Source: JACDAN01 sp036380355 | GTDB taxonomy: Bacteria; Actinomycetota; Thermoleophilia; Gaiellales; Gaiellaceae | NCBI GenBank assembly: GCA_036380355.1 | Contig: DASVEW010000070.1 | Coordinates: 1-22,040, forward strand | Direction: 5' to 3' | Length of the DNA: 22,040 bases | In this document: in pieces, positions 1 to 7,715 of the stretch | Layout: each line of letters begins with the position of its first letter | Position numbering within the stretch: position 1 is the first letter of the stretch | Made by a program: the position numbers and the translations under genes | The notes under the pieces: model-generated | The model's input: only the letters and a program-made list of their open reading frames with translations | The model's database searches: none | Told to the model about the DNA's origin: nothing

Positions 1-2293
1 CGGCTCGCCCTCCACGGCGCCGGAGGCGATCGGCGTCGCCGCCACGTCGAACTCCCACGTGTTCGGGCCTGCGCTCGCTGTGAACGTTCCGAGCGCTCCG
101 GCGTCGGTTCGGCGGATCCCGTTCAAGCCGGACGCGCTGGGCGCGCCCTCAGCATGGGGGCAGTCGGACCGCTCGCTGGTCGACGTCACCTCCGTCACCG
201 GCACGAACGGCCAGCCCGTCCCGACCCAGCTCTGCGGGATCGGCCGCGACCCGAACGCCGGGACGAATCCCCTTCCGCGCGGCTCCCTGGCCGGCTCCTT
301 CGCGCTGATCTCGCGCGGGCGCTGCACGTTCCTCTCGAAGGCGGTCCGGGCGGCTGCGGCCGGGGCGGCCGGGCTCGTGATCATCGACAACCGCTTCGGC
401 GAGGCGAACCCAATCCCACTCGTCCTGCCGGTTCGTGCCGGAATGGTCTCTGATCTCGACGGAGCCGCCCTTCGCTCCTATCTCGGGACCCGGGGCGGCC
501 GCGCTCCGATCAGGATCGGCCCCGGCGTGACGGAGATCGACACAGCTCGCAGCGGGGTCGTCACGAGCTTCTCCGCCGGCGGCCCGACCGCGTTCGGCCA
601 CAACCTAAAGCCCGACGTGGCGGCGCCGGGCGGCGAGATCCTCTCCGCGACCCTCCGGCAGTTCACGGGCGGCTCCCCCTTTGCCAACTTCGACGGGACC
701 AGCATGTCGGCGCCGCACGTGACCGGCGCGGTGGCGCTCTTGCGCGAGCGACACCGGACCTGGACGGTGCGGCAGATGAAGTCGGCGCTGATGTCCACGG
801 CGGGAACGGCCTGGGGGAACAGCGCGCGCACGCAGGAGGCCTCGGTGCTGCTTCAGGGCGCCGGCCTCGTCGACGTCCGGGCAGCCGACGACCCGAAGAT
901 CTTCATGGAGCCGGGGTCGCTCTCGTTCGGCGACATCAACCTGCTCGCCGGCGTGACGTCGAAGCAGCAGCTCCTGTCGGTCCGCGACGGGGGCGGCGGC
1001 GCCGGCACCTGGACAGTGGAGCTGCGGCCGCAGTCGGCGAGCGCGGGCGCGAACATCGACGTTCCGTCCAGCATCGTCGTCGCGCCTGGGGGCAGCGTCG
1101 ACGTCCAGGTCACCGCGCGCGCCGAGAGCTCGGCCCCGAAGGGCGACAACTACGGCTTCCTGGTCCTCCGCAACGGGGCGGTCACCCGCCGCGTGCCGTA
1201 CGCGTTCTTCGTCACCCGGCCGGGGCTGGCGAGCGTCCAGGCGCGACCTCTCGCCCGTGTCCAGAGGGGCACGACCGCGTCGGGCACCTCGCGCGCCGAC
1301 GTCTACCGGTTCCCGGCGGCGCCGTTCGGCCATTCGCCCGACTACGGCGTCGGACCGGACATGCAGGAGGACGGTGGCGAGCGCCTGTACTCGATCCGGA
1401 TCCGGAACCGGGTCGTCAACGTCGGCGCGGCCGTGATCACGTCCTCTCCCAACGCCCTCATCGACCCGTTCTTCCTCGGTGCGAAGGACGAGAACGCCGT
1501 CCAGGGGTACGTGGGGACGCCGACGAACATCAACGGCCTGACGATCGGGTACCGGCTGCCGGTCGGCGCTGCCGGCGCGATCTTCGCTCCACCCGGGACG
1601 TACTACGTGGCGGTGGACTCCGGCCGCGACGAGTTCACGAACGCCCGGCGTGCGGGGACCTACCGGCTCCGCTCGTGGGTGAACGACATGAATCCGCCGC
1701 TCGTGCGGCTCCTGACTACGCGGGTGAGCGCCGGGCGGCCGACGATCGCGATCCAGACGCTCGACCGCGGCGCCGGCGTCGATCCCTTCTCGCTGACGCT
1801 GAACTACGGCCGCGTGCTCGTCGGGGCGGCGGCCTACGACCCGTTCTCGGGCGTGGCCCTGTTCGCGCTCCCGCCGGCGGCTCCCGTCATTCGCGCGGGG
1901 AGGGTGCAGGCCAGGTTCCAGTCGGCGGACTACCAGGAGGCGAAGAACGCCGACGTCTTCGGCGACGACTTGATGCCGAACACCCGTGTCAAGGCGACCC
2001 GGCTCCGCGTCGTCTCGGGCCCGACGCTCACCTGGCTCACGCCGCTCGCCCGCACCTGCGTCGCCCGGACGGTGCCGCTGCTCGTGGTGGCCGGCCCGGC
2101 GGGGAAGGCGCGCACCGCGCGCTTCTTCGACGGGAAGCGCCAGATTCGCGTGCTGCGTCGCAACGTCGCCGGGCTGTACGCCACCACGTGGCAGACCCGC
2201 GGGGCCAGGCGCGGCCTGCACACGCTCCGCGCGGTCGTCCAGATCGGCGGCAAGCGCGTCGAGGCGACGCGCGTGGTCCGCGTTTGCCGGTAG
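1..2293 (+). CDS. Subtilisin-like serine protease with PA domain, 3' part (5' end outside window)
   Basis: The reading frame is open from base 2, so the gene begins upstream; 763 residues are visible. Residues 1-20 match the conserved subtilase stretch after the oxyanion-hole Asn (GSPSTAPEAIGVAAT). A PA (protease-associated) domain follows at about residues 90-165 (LISRGRCTFLSKA, then GLVIIDN). The catalytic Ser lies in GTSMSAPH, codon 701-703, visible residue 234. The catalytic Asp and His must lie upstream. After the protease comes an Fn3-like beta domain (about 290-410), then beta-rich sequence. The last ~90 residues look like an Ig-like domain (FDGKRQIRVL, then GLHTLRAVV) with two Cys (RTC and the terminal RVCR) that could form a disulfide. 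This order (S8 with inserted PA, then Fn3-like) is that of secreted cell-envelope or C5a-peptidase-like subtilases, so an extracellular proteolytic role is inferred. The signal peptide cannot be seen. The SDR gene overlaps its 3' end. Confidence 0.9.
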   Translation, partial: GSPSTAPEAIGVAATSNSHVFGPALAVNVPSAPASVRRIPFKPDALGAPSAWGQSDRSLVDVTSVTGTNGQPVPTQLCGIGRDPNAGTNPLPRGSLAGSFALISRGRCTFLSKAVRAAAAGAAGLVIIDNRFGEANPIPLVLPVRAGMVSDLDGAALRSYLGTRGGRAPIRIGPGVTEIDTARSGVVTSFSAGGPTAFGHNLKPDVAAPGGEILSATLRQFTGGSPFANFDGTSMSAPHVTGAVALLRERHRTWTVRQMKSALMSTAGTAWGNSARTQEASVLLQGAGLVDVRAADDPKIFMEPGSLSFGDINLLAGVTSKQQLLSVRDGGGGAGTWTVELRPQSASAGANIDVPSSIVVAPGGSVDVQVTARAESSAPKGDNYGFLVLRNGAVTRRVPYAFFVTRPGLASVQARPLARVQRGTTASGTSRADVYRFPAAPFGHSPDYGVGPDMQEDGGERLYSIRIRNRVVNVGAAVITSSPNALIDPFFLGAKDENAVQGYVGTPTNINGLTIGYRLPVGAAGAIFAPPGTYYVAVDSGRDEFTNARRAGTYRLRSWVNDMNPPLVRLLTTRVSAGRPTIAIQTLDRGAGVDPFSLTLNYGRVLVGAAAYDPFSGVALFALPPAAPVIRAGRVQARFQSADYQEAKNADVFGDDLMPNTRVKATRLRVVSGPTLTWLTPLARTCVARTVPLLVVAGPAGKARTARFFDGKRQIRVLRRNVAGLYATTWQTRGARRGLHTLRAVVQIGGKRVEATRVVRVCR

Positions 2294-3054
2294 CGCCGGT
2301 CGCCGTCGTCACCGGCGGGAGCTCGGGGATCGGGGCGGCTCTCGCACGCCGACTGGCCGGAAAGGGCTGGCACTGCGTCCTCGTCGCCCGCAACGAGGAG
2401 CGGCTGCGCGCCCTGGCCGGGGAGATCGGCGGCGAGTACGAGGTCTGCGACGTCGGCGACCGCGAGGCCGTCGACCGGATGGCCGCCGTCGTTCGCGAGC
2501 GGCATCCGGCAATCAAGCTGCTGGTCAACAACGCCGGCGTCTCGGGCCGGACGCCCGGCAGCCGGCGCCGTCGCGGCTTCGTCGACACCGAGCCGGAGTG
2601 GATCGAGGAGGTCGTCCGGATCAACTTCCTGGGGGCGGTGTGGTGCCTGCGGGCCTTCCTGCCGGCGCTGGAGGCGGCGGGCTCAGCGCACGTGGTGAAC
2701 GTCGCGTCGGTCGCCGGCACCGTCGCCGTCCCTCCGGGGCTCTACTCCGCGACTAAGCACGCGCTCGTCGCGTTCTCCCGGTCGCTCGCCGCGTCGCCGC
2801 CCGCGCAGGGGATCCACTTCCATACCGTCAACCCCGGCTTCGTCGAGACGCCGGGCTTCCCGCAGCGCGGGGTGCTCGGGAACCGGCTCCTCGAGCGCGC
2901 AGTCGTGGAACCGGACCACGTTGCCCGCCGGATCGTCCGCGCGGTGGAGCGCAACCAGCCGGAAATCTTCGTCCCCGGCTGGTACCGCGTCCCGGCGGTC
3001 GCTCAGGCGCTGGCGCCCGGCCTTGTCAGCCGCCTGCTGGCGCGCCGCCTGTAA
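2284..3054 (+). CDS. Short-chain dehydrogenase/reductase (SDR, classical type)
   Basis: A 256-residue classical SDR with a Rossmann fold that uses NAD(P)H; the substrate is unknown. Visible motifs are the cofactor loop TGGSSGIG (residues 10-17), LLVNNAGVS, a catalytic Ser in NVASVAG, and the catalytic pair Y154/K158 in YSATKH. VNPGFVETPGF follows, as is usual after the active site. Length is typical of the family. The frame stays open far upstream inside the protease gene, but SDR homology begins at about 2296. TTG at 2284 is the only plausible nearby start and overlaps the protease stop by 10 nt, suggesting translational coupling; no strong Shine-Dalgarno is seen. The C-terminal WYRVPAVAQALAPGLVSRLLAR resembles the membrane-associating tail found in some lipid-modifying SDRs, but that is only suggestive. 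Confidence 0.87.
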   Translation: MPVAPVAVVTGGSSGIGAALARRLAGKGWHCVLVARNEERLRALAGEIGGEYEVCDVGDREAVDRMAAVVRERHPAIKLLVNNAGVSGRTPGSRRRRGFVDTEPEWIEEVVRINFLGAVWCLRAFLPALEAAGSAHVVNVASVAGTVAVPPGLYSATKHALVAFSRSLAASPPAQGIHFHTVNPGFVETPGFPQRGVLGNRLLERAVVEPDHVARRIVRAVERNQPEIFVPGWYRVPAVAQALAPGLVSRLLARRL

Positions 3055-3063
3055 GTTCCTCCC

Positions 3064-3366
3064 GTGACCGTCGAGCTCCTCTACTGGGAGGGGTGCCCGT
3101 CGCATCCCGAGGCGCGCGAGCTGCTGGAGGACGTCTTGCGGCAGCGCGGCCTCGACGTCCAGATCCGGATGAGACACGTCGCGACGCGCCAAGAGGCGGC
3201 CGAGCTGCGCTTTCCCGGCTCGCCGACGATCCGGATCGACGGGCGCGACGTGGACCCCGCCGGCGCCGATGAATCGCCGGCGCTGACCTGCCGGATCTAC
3301 CGGCTGCCCGACGGCCGCGTCTCGCCGATCCCGTCCCGCGAACAGCTCGAGGAGGCCCTCGCATGA
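3064..3366 (+). CDS. Small thioredoxin-fold protein (alkylmercury-lyase-like/DUF type)
   Basis: A 100-residue protein with GTG start. It opens with a beta strand and a single active-site-like cysteine, LLYWEGCPSHPEA (C11), where thioredoxins have CxxC; here the fourth position is His14. The central motif FPGSPTIRIDGRDVDP and the later LTCRIYR (C76) are typical of a small thioredoxin-like family often labelled 'alkylmercury lyase' or 'thioredoxin family' in actinobacterial genomes. It lacks the full MerB length, so real organomercurial lyase activity is unlikely. Its stop overlaps the next start as ATGA, so it is probably co-translated with the peroxiredoxin-like gene. A cytoplasmic thiol-redox role is inferred. 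Confidence 0.75.
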   Translation: MTVELLYWEGCPSHPEARELLEDVLRQRGLDVQIRMRHVATRQEAAELRFPGSPTIRIDGRDVDPAGADESPALTCRIYRLPDGRVSPIPSREQLEEALA

Positions 3367-3893
3367 GCCTGACGCTCGCCACGGAGGCACCGCCGTTCGA
3401 CCTTCCCGGCGTCGACGGCCGTAACCACACGCTCGACGAGTACGCCGACGCGCCGATCCTGGCGGTCGTCTGGTCGTGCAACCACTGCCCGTACGTCATC
3501 GCCTGGGAGGGCCGGATGAAGGCGCTCCAGGAGGAGTACGGCGATCGCGGCTTCCGGCTCGTCGCGATCAACTCGAACGACGCCGAGAGCTACCCGGCCG
3601 ACTCGTTCGAGGCGATGCAGGAGCGGGCGCGGGACCAGGGGTTCAACTTCGACTACCTGTACGACGAGGACCAGTCCGTCGCGCAGCAGTACGGGCCGGA
3701 GCGGACGCCCGAGGTCTTCCTCTTCGACCGGAACCGTCGGCTCGTGTACCACGGCGCGATCGACGACAGCCGGGAGGAGGACGCGGTGAGCGCCCGCTAC
3801 CTGCGCGACGCGATCGAGGCGCTGCTCGCCGACGGGGACCCGCCGGTCAGCGAGACCCCTCCGGTCGGCTGCACGGTCAAGTGGAAAGGGTAG
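3363..3893 (+). CDS. Thioredoxin-like peroxiredoxin-family protein (AhpC/TSA-type)
   Basis: 176 residues with ATG start overlapping the preceding stop by 4 nt. The N-terminal APPFDLPGVDGRNHTLDEY is the standard peroxiredoxin/TlpA opening. The redox motif is WSCNHCPYV (C39 and C42), characteristic of the PRX-like group of thioredoxin-fold proteins that carry CNHCPY rather than WCGPC. The cis-Pro loop is present as RTPEVFLFD. The tail ends with a further Cys in PPVGCTVKW, as in many members of this group. There is no signal peptide, so it is probably cytoplasmic. It likely reduces or transfers disulfides or peroxides. It pairs with the upstream small thioredoxin-fold gene, and the two are the last genes of this plus-strand run. 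Confidence 0.85.
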   Translation: MSLTLATEAPPFDLPGVDGRNHTLDEYADAPILAVVWSCNHCPYVIAWEGRMKALQEEYGDRGFRLVAINSNDAESYPADSFEAMQERARDQGFNFDYLYDEDQSVAQQYGPERTPEVFLFDRNRRLVYHGAIDDSREEDAVSARYLRDAIEALLADGDPPVSETPPVGCTVKWKG

Positions 3894-3998
3894 GCGCCGC
3901 TCCCGTCCAGGTGGTCTTTGTTCAGGCGCACCCGGCCTCCTCCCCGCTGCGAACGTAGCGGCGGCAGGCGCACGCGTGGGACACGCCTTCGTGCCGAA
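3894..3998. terminator. Convergent intergenic region with a hairpin (candidate terminator)
   Basis: This 105-nt stretch separates converging genes (peroxiredoxin-like + and cca -). It holds a 7-bp inverted repeat, arm CCGCTGC at 3944-3950 pairing with 3955-3961 around loop GAAC (one G-T pair). It also holds a 9-nt direct repeat CAGGCGCAC at 3923-3931 and 3965-3973. There is no T-run on either strand, so if it terminates it is not a canonical intrinsic terminator. No coding potential was seen. Confidence 0.4.
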
Positions 3999-5036
3999 TC
4001 AGTGACGACGGGCTGACCGCTCGCCGCGCCGGACGAGCTCGAGCGCCTCTTCACGCGTCGAGATCGTCCCGGCCGCGCGCTCCTCGGCGATCCGCTCGAG
4101 CCACTCGCCGATCTCGGGCCCCGGCGGGAGGCCGAGCTCGTCCCCGCGGACGAGCGGGTGCGGCGGATCGTTCGCGCGCGCCGCCTCGATCGCCCGCTCG
4201 AGCTCGGCGTCGCCTCCGGCAAACCGCGCCGCGTCGATCGCCCACGGCTCGGTCGCTCGGCGGAACCGGTGGATCTCGCGCGGCGTCAGATCCGGCGGGA
4301 GCGCCGCCCGCAGCAGCGCGCCGGCGTAGCGGCGGAGCTCGTTCGAGACGGGAAGCCGGCCCAGCCGGTCCCCGAAGACGGCGACGAGCCGGAGCTCGGG
4401 CGTCGTGTCGCCGAGTCGCACAAGGCGCTCAACCGAACCGCCGAGCGGCGCGAGCAGGCCGAGCTCGTCGAGCCGCACGAAACCCGCCGCGCTCAACCGG
4501 ACGAGCTCGGCGAGGATGCGCTCCCCCGCCGGGCGGGTGACGAGCCCGGCGTTGGCCTGGACGAGCCGCTCCGTCTCCGGGTCGAGCGTGAAGCCGAGCT
4601 CGTCCTCCAGGCGAATCGCACGCAGCAGCCTGACGGGGTCGTCCCGGAAGACACCAGGCGCCACGGCCCGAAGCGTCCTCCGCTCGAGATCCCCGAGCCC
4701 TCCGAACGGATCGAGCGGGTCACCGCCCTCGAGTGGCATCGCGATCGCGTTGATCGTGAAGTCGCGCGTGGCGAGATCGTCGTGGATGCCGTCAGGCAAC
4801 GGCGTGAAGTCGACTGTTCGCTCCTCCGGGAGCGCGACGCGCCAGGCGCCGTGTCGCTCGGAGAGCGGAAACGGTGCGCCCTCCGAGCGACGGGCGTAGC
4901 GACGCGCCGCCTGCTCCGGCTCCCGGCAGGCGATGTCGAGATCGACGACCGGACGGCCGAGGAGCTCGTCCCGAACGGCGCCCCCGACGATCCAGGCCTC
5001 CGCGCCCGCCAGCACCTCCCGGGCGAGGTCACGCAT
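3999..5036 (-). CDS. cca: CCA tRNA nucleotidyltransferase / poly(A) polymerase family protein
   Basis: 345 residues, class II nucleotidyltransferase family. It has the N-terminal nucleotide-binding motif IVGGAVRDELLG, the metal-binding DxD (D32, D34 in VDLDIA), DDLATRDFTINAIA, and the RNA/ATP-recognition helix DDPVRLLRAIR. The C-terminal GLPPGPEIGEWLERI followed by STREEALELVRR is usual in this family. It would add or repair the 3' CCA of tRNAs in the cytoplasm. At 345 residues it is shorter than many actinobacterial CCA enzymes of about 480 residues, and no HD phosphohydrolase motif is evident. A poly(A) polymerase or A-adding specialisation cannot be excluded by eye. It is last in the HAD-acpS-nnr-alr-cca operon; its ATG overlaps the alr stop by 8 nt. 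Confidence 0.85.
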   Translation of the reverse strand: MRDLAREVLAGAEAWIVGGAVRDELLGRPVVDLDIACREPEQAARRYARRSEGAPFPLSERHGAWRVALPEERTVDFTPLPDGIHDDLATRDFTINAIAMPLEGGDPLDPFGGLGDLERRTLRAVAPGVFRDDPVRLLRAIRLEDELGFTLDPETERLVQANAGLVTRPAGERILAELVRLSAAGFVRLDELGLLAPLGGSVERLVRLGDTTPELRLVAVFGDRLGRLPVSNELRRYAGALLRAALPPDLTPREIHRFRRATEPWAIDAARFAGGDAELERAIEAARANDPPHPLVRGDELGLPPGPEIGEWLERIAEERAAGTISTREEALELVRRGERSARRH

Positions 5037-6048
5037 CGATCACCGTGCGCCTGGCGCGGTTCGGGCCCGATTCGATCCGCGACACGAGCTCGTAGTTGAT
5101 GGTCTCCGCGACACGCGCGTGGTCCTCGACGAGCACGCCGTCGCCGATCAGCGTCACCGGCGTGTCCCCCGGGAGCTCCTCGTCGAGGAGGACGGCCATC
5201 GCGTCCATCGACACCGTCCCGATCACCCTGCAGCGCTTGCTCCCGACGACCACCTCCGTCCCGGTCATGTCCCGCCGGAACCCGTCCGCATAGCCGACGG
5301 GGACCACGCCGATCCACGTGTCCTCCGCGGCGACGAAGCGCCGCCCGTAGCCCGTGCTCTCGCCCGCCGCGAGGTGCTTGACCTGCGCGAGCCGGCTCTC
5401 CCAGCGCAGGGCCGGCTCGAGACCGTCGTCGGCAGGCTCGGCGCCGAACGGCGACAGGCCGTAGAGCGCGATGCCGCACCGGGCGGCGTCGAGCCGCGAC
5501 TCGGGGATCCGGAGCGCGGCGGCGCTGTTGGCCGCATGGCGCACGAGGTGCGAATAGCGTCGCGTCGCGGCCTCGAACCGCTCCAGCTGGGCGCGCGCGA
5601 ACTCGGGGTCGCCGTCCGCCGTCGCCAGGTGCGTCATCAGCCCGACGACGTCGGCCGTCGGCTCGGGCAGCTGCGCAAGACCCCAGCGGCCCATGCCCGT
5701 GTCGAGCTTGAGGTGCGTGCGGACGCCGTCCGGCACCGGCAACTCCCAGACCGTGAGCTCCAGGTCCGCCTCGCGGGCCAGCGCGATCTCCCGGCCGGCC
5801 GACGGGCCCATGACCAGGATCCGCACACCCGGGAACTCGGCGCGCAACTCGAGCCCCTCCGCCACGGTCGCCACGCACAGCGCGCTCGCGCCCTCGCCCA
5901 GCACGGCGCCGGCAACGTCGACCGCGCCGTGGCCGTACCCGTTCGCCTTGACCACGGCCCAGAGGGCGGAGCCGTCGAGCGCGTCCAGCAACCGTCTGGC
6001 GTTGCGCCGGACGGCGCCGAGGTCGATCGTGAGCTCCGACCTATGCAT
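5029..6048 (-). CDS. alr: Alanine racemase
   Basis: 339-residue fold-type III PLP enzyme that interconverts L- and D-alanine for peptidoglycan. The PLP lysine is K34 in VVKANGYGHG. The second catalytic base is the Tyr of STGYGRRF (Y234). Substrate- and cofactor-site sequences are KLDTGMGRWG, HAANSAA, RCGIALYG, VGYADGFRRD and GTVSMDA. It is slightly shorter than the usual 360-390 residues, with no motif missing. The ATG at 6048 overlaps the nnr stop by 8 nt, and the gene's own stop overlaps the cca start by 8 nt. It sits with acpS and nnr as in many actinobacteria, consistent with a housekeeping biosynthetic role. Confidence 0.95.
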   Translation of the reverse strand: MHRSELTIDLGAVRRNARRLLDALDGSALWAVVKANGYGHGAVDVAGAVLGEGASALCVATVAEGLELRAEFPGVRILVMGPSAGREIALAREADLELTVWELPVPDGVRTHLKLDTGMGRWGLAQLPEPTADVVGLMTHLATADGDPEFARAQLERFEAATRRYSHLVRHAANSAAALRIPESRLDAARCGIALYGLSPFGAEPADDGLEPALRWESRLAQVKHLAAGESTGYGRRFVAAEDTWIGVVPVGYADGFRRDMTGTEVVVGSKRCRVIGTVSMDAMAVLLDEELPGDTPVTLIGDGVLVEDHARVAETINYELVSRIESGPNRARRTVIDA

Positions 6049-7348
6049 CCAGCACGCGCGGAAGCGCGTCGAGGAGGTCGCCCGCCATCAGCCCGGAGCG
6101 CCGCCCGGATGCCGCCACGGCATCGGTGTGCGCGCGAACCGCTGCGGCGGCCGCGAGGCGGGGCTCCATTCCCTTCGCAAGGAATGCCGCGACGACGCCG
6201 GTGAGGACGTCTCCCGTCCCTGCCGTGGCGAGCGCGGCGTTGCCGCCTGCCAGGAGCGGGCCGTCGCCCGGCGCTCCGACGAGCGTGCCTTCACCCTTGA
6301 GAACCACCACGCATTGGAAGGCGTCCACGGCACGGCGCAGCGCCTCCAGCCGGTGCGCGTCGACCCACGACGCCTCCTCGCCGAGCAGCCGGCCCAGCTC
6401 GCCCGAATGAGGCGTGAGCACCGTGGCCGCTTCGCGCTCGAAAGGCCTGAGCTCACGAAGCCCGTCGGCGTCGACGACCGCCGGTAGGTCGGTGTCGTTC
6501 AGCAGCCGGTGAACCAGGTCGTTCCGCTCCGGGCCGAGCCCCGGTCCGATCGCGAGAGCGCCGGCGCGCTTCGTGGCGTCCCAGGCCTCGTCCAGGGGCC
6601 GCTTCACTGCCTCCCGCAGCACCGTCTCGATCACGGGCAGCGATTCGGGCGGCGCCGCGACCGCGACGTAGCCGGCGTCCGCGCGGAAGGCCGCCTCGGC
6701 CGTCAGTGTCACCGCGCCCGTCATTCCCGGCGAGCCGCCGACGACGAGCACCGAGCCGGCGGTGTACTTCGTGTCGCCCGGCTTCCGGCGCGGGACGAGC
6801 CGCACGATCTCCGGGAGGACGCGCATGTGCTCGGTCGGCCGGTGCTCGAGCCCGATGTCCGCGACGACCACGTCCCCGGCCCGGAAACGGCCGGGCGCGA
6901 CCTCGTGGCCCACCTTGCGGCCGTGGAAGGTCACGGTGACGGCGGCGTCGACCGCGTCGCCCGGCACCTCGCCGGTGGACGCGTCCACGCCGGACGGGAT
7001 GTCCACGGCGACGACCGGCCTACCGGACTCGTTCATGGCCCGGATCTGCGCGGCCGCCTCGTCCCGCGGCGGCGGCCGGAAGCCGGTTCCGAAGAGGGCG
7101 TCCAGCACGACGTCGGCCTCGCCGAGCGACCGCTCCTCCCAGCCCGCGGCACGGAGGAGCTCCGCCGCGATCCGGCCGTCTCCGCCGTTCGCCCCTCCGC
7201 CGCAGACTGCGGAGAACGAGCGACCGTCGGGAAACCGGCGCAGGACCTCGTCGGCGACGGCGGCGCCTGCCCGCTGCATCAGCTCCTCGACATCGTGTCC
7301 CGCCTCAGCCGCCCGCATCTCCTCGGCGGTGTAGAGCGGCTCAAACAC
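6041..7348 (-). CDS. nnr: Bifunctional NAD(P)H-hydrate epimerase / ADP-dependent dehydratase
   Basis: 435 residues that repair hydrated NAD(P)H. The N-terminal YjeF_N epimerase domain (about 1-180) shows CGGGANGGDGR, VVLDALFGTGF and VVAVDIPSGVDASTG. The C-terminal carbohydrate-kinase-like dehydratase domain (about 190-435) shows KYTAGSVLVVGGSPGMTGA, ALAIGPGLG, LTPHSGELGRLLG and the ADP/phosphate loop NAALATAGTGDVLTG. In the epimerase half, GGDG is followed after only ~25 residues by LDALFGTG. Most homologues have roughly 40 residues more there, so one strand-helix unit seems to be missing, and the first Asn of the usual NNGGDG is Ala. The dehydratase half looks intact. GTG start; 8-nt overlaps with acpS upstream and alr downstream. 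Confidence 0.92.
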   Translation of the reverse strand: MFEPLYTAEEMRAAEAGHDVEELMQRAGAAVADEVLRRFPDGRSFSAVCGGGANGGDGRIAAELLRAAGWEERSLGEADVVLDALFGTGFRPPPRDEAAAQIRAMNESGRPVVAVDIPSGVDASTGEVPGDAVDAAVTVTFHGRKVGHEVAPGRFRAGDVVVADIGLEHRPTEHMRVLPEIVRLVPRRKPGDTKYTAGSVLVVGGSPGMTGAVTLTAEAAFRADAGYVAVAAPPESLPVIETVLREAVKRPLDEAWDATKRAGALAIGPGLGPERNDLVHRLLNDTDLPAVVDADGLRELRPFEREAATVLTPHSGELGRLLGEEASWVDAHRLEALRRAVDAFQCVVVLKGEGTLVGAPGDGPLLAGGNAALATAGTGDVLTGVVAAFLAKGMEPRLAAAAAVRAHTDAVAASGRRSGLMAGDLLDALPRVLDA

Positions 7349-7715
7349 CTCGGTCGGCCACCACGCAGACCGCGCTCGCGAGCTCTCGCGAGTGCGACAT
7401 CGAGAGGTCGATCGGGCCGGCGTGGACGCGCTCGGCCCACTGCGCCACGCGGCCCGAGAGCGTCACGGACGGCTTCGGCCGTCCGGCGATCTCGATGTCG
7501 CGCCAGGCGAACAGCCGCGCGACGCCGAGGCCGAGCGCCTTGCCGACCGCCTCCTTGCCGGCGAACCGGGCGGCGTAGTGCTGCGCCGGATTCCTGCGTG
7601 CGTCGCAGTAGTTCTGCTCTGCCTCCGTGAAGCAGCGGTCGCGGAAGCCCTCGTAGCGCTCGAGCGCCTCGCGGATGCGCCCGATCTCGATCATGTCGAC
7701 GCCGACGCGGGTCAT
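7341..7715 (-). CDS. acpS: Holo-[acyl-carrier-protein] synthase
   Basis: 124-residue AcpS-type phosphopantetheinyl transferase, which moves 4'-phosphopantetheine from CoA to acyl carrier protein in the cytoplasm. Motifs are VGVDMIEIGRI with metal-binding D7, FTEAEQNYC, FAGKEAVGKALG with metal-binding E55, WRDIEI, and DLSMSHSRELA near the C-terminus. The frame allows a GTG start 15 nt upstream (7730). ATG 7715 is preferred because homology starts there and it forms a 4-nt ATGA overlap with the HAD stop. The stop overlaps the nnr GTG by 8 nt. Confidence 0.93.
   Translation of the reverse strand: MTRVGVDMIEIGRIREALERYEGFRDRCFTEAEQNYCDARRNPAQHYAARFAGKEAVGKALGLGVARLFAWRDIEIAGRPKPSVTLSGRVAQWAERVHAGPIDLSMSHSRELASAVCVVADRGV

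Noticed and set aside
605..2221. Long minus-strand open frame opposite the subtilase
   Set aside because: Arg/Ala/Asp-rich with no motif; the plus-strand frame carries the protease, PA and Fn3-like domains.
1675..2283. Upstream extension of the SDR frame
   Set aside because: The extra ~200 residues are an out-of-frame reading of the protease gene, with Arg/Gly/Ala/Pro-rich sequence and no domain.
3064..3366. True organomercurial lyase (MerB)
   Set aside because: 100 residues, a single motif Cys and no merR/merA nearby; a small thioredoxin-fold protein is the better reading.
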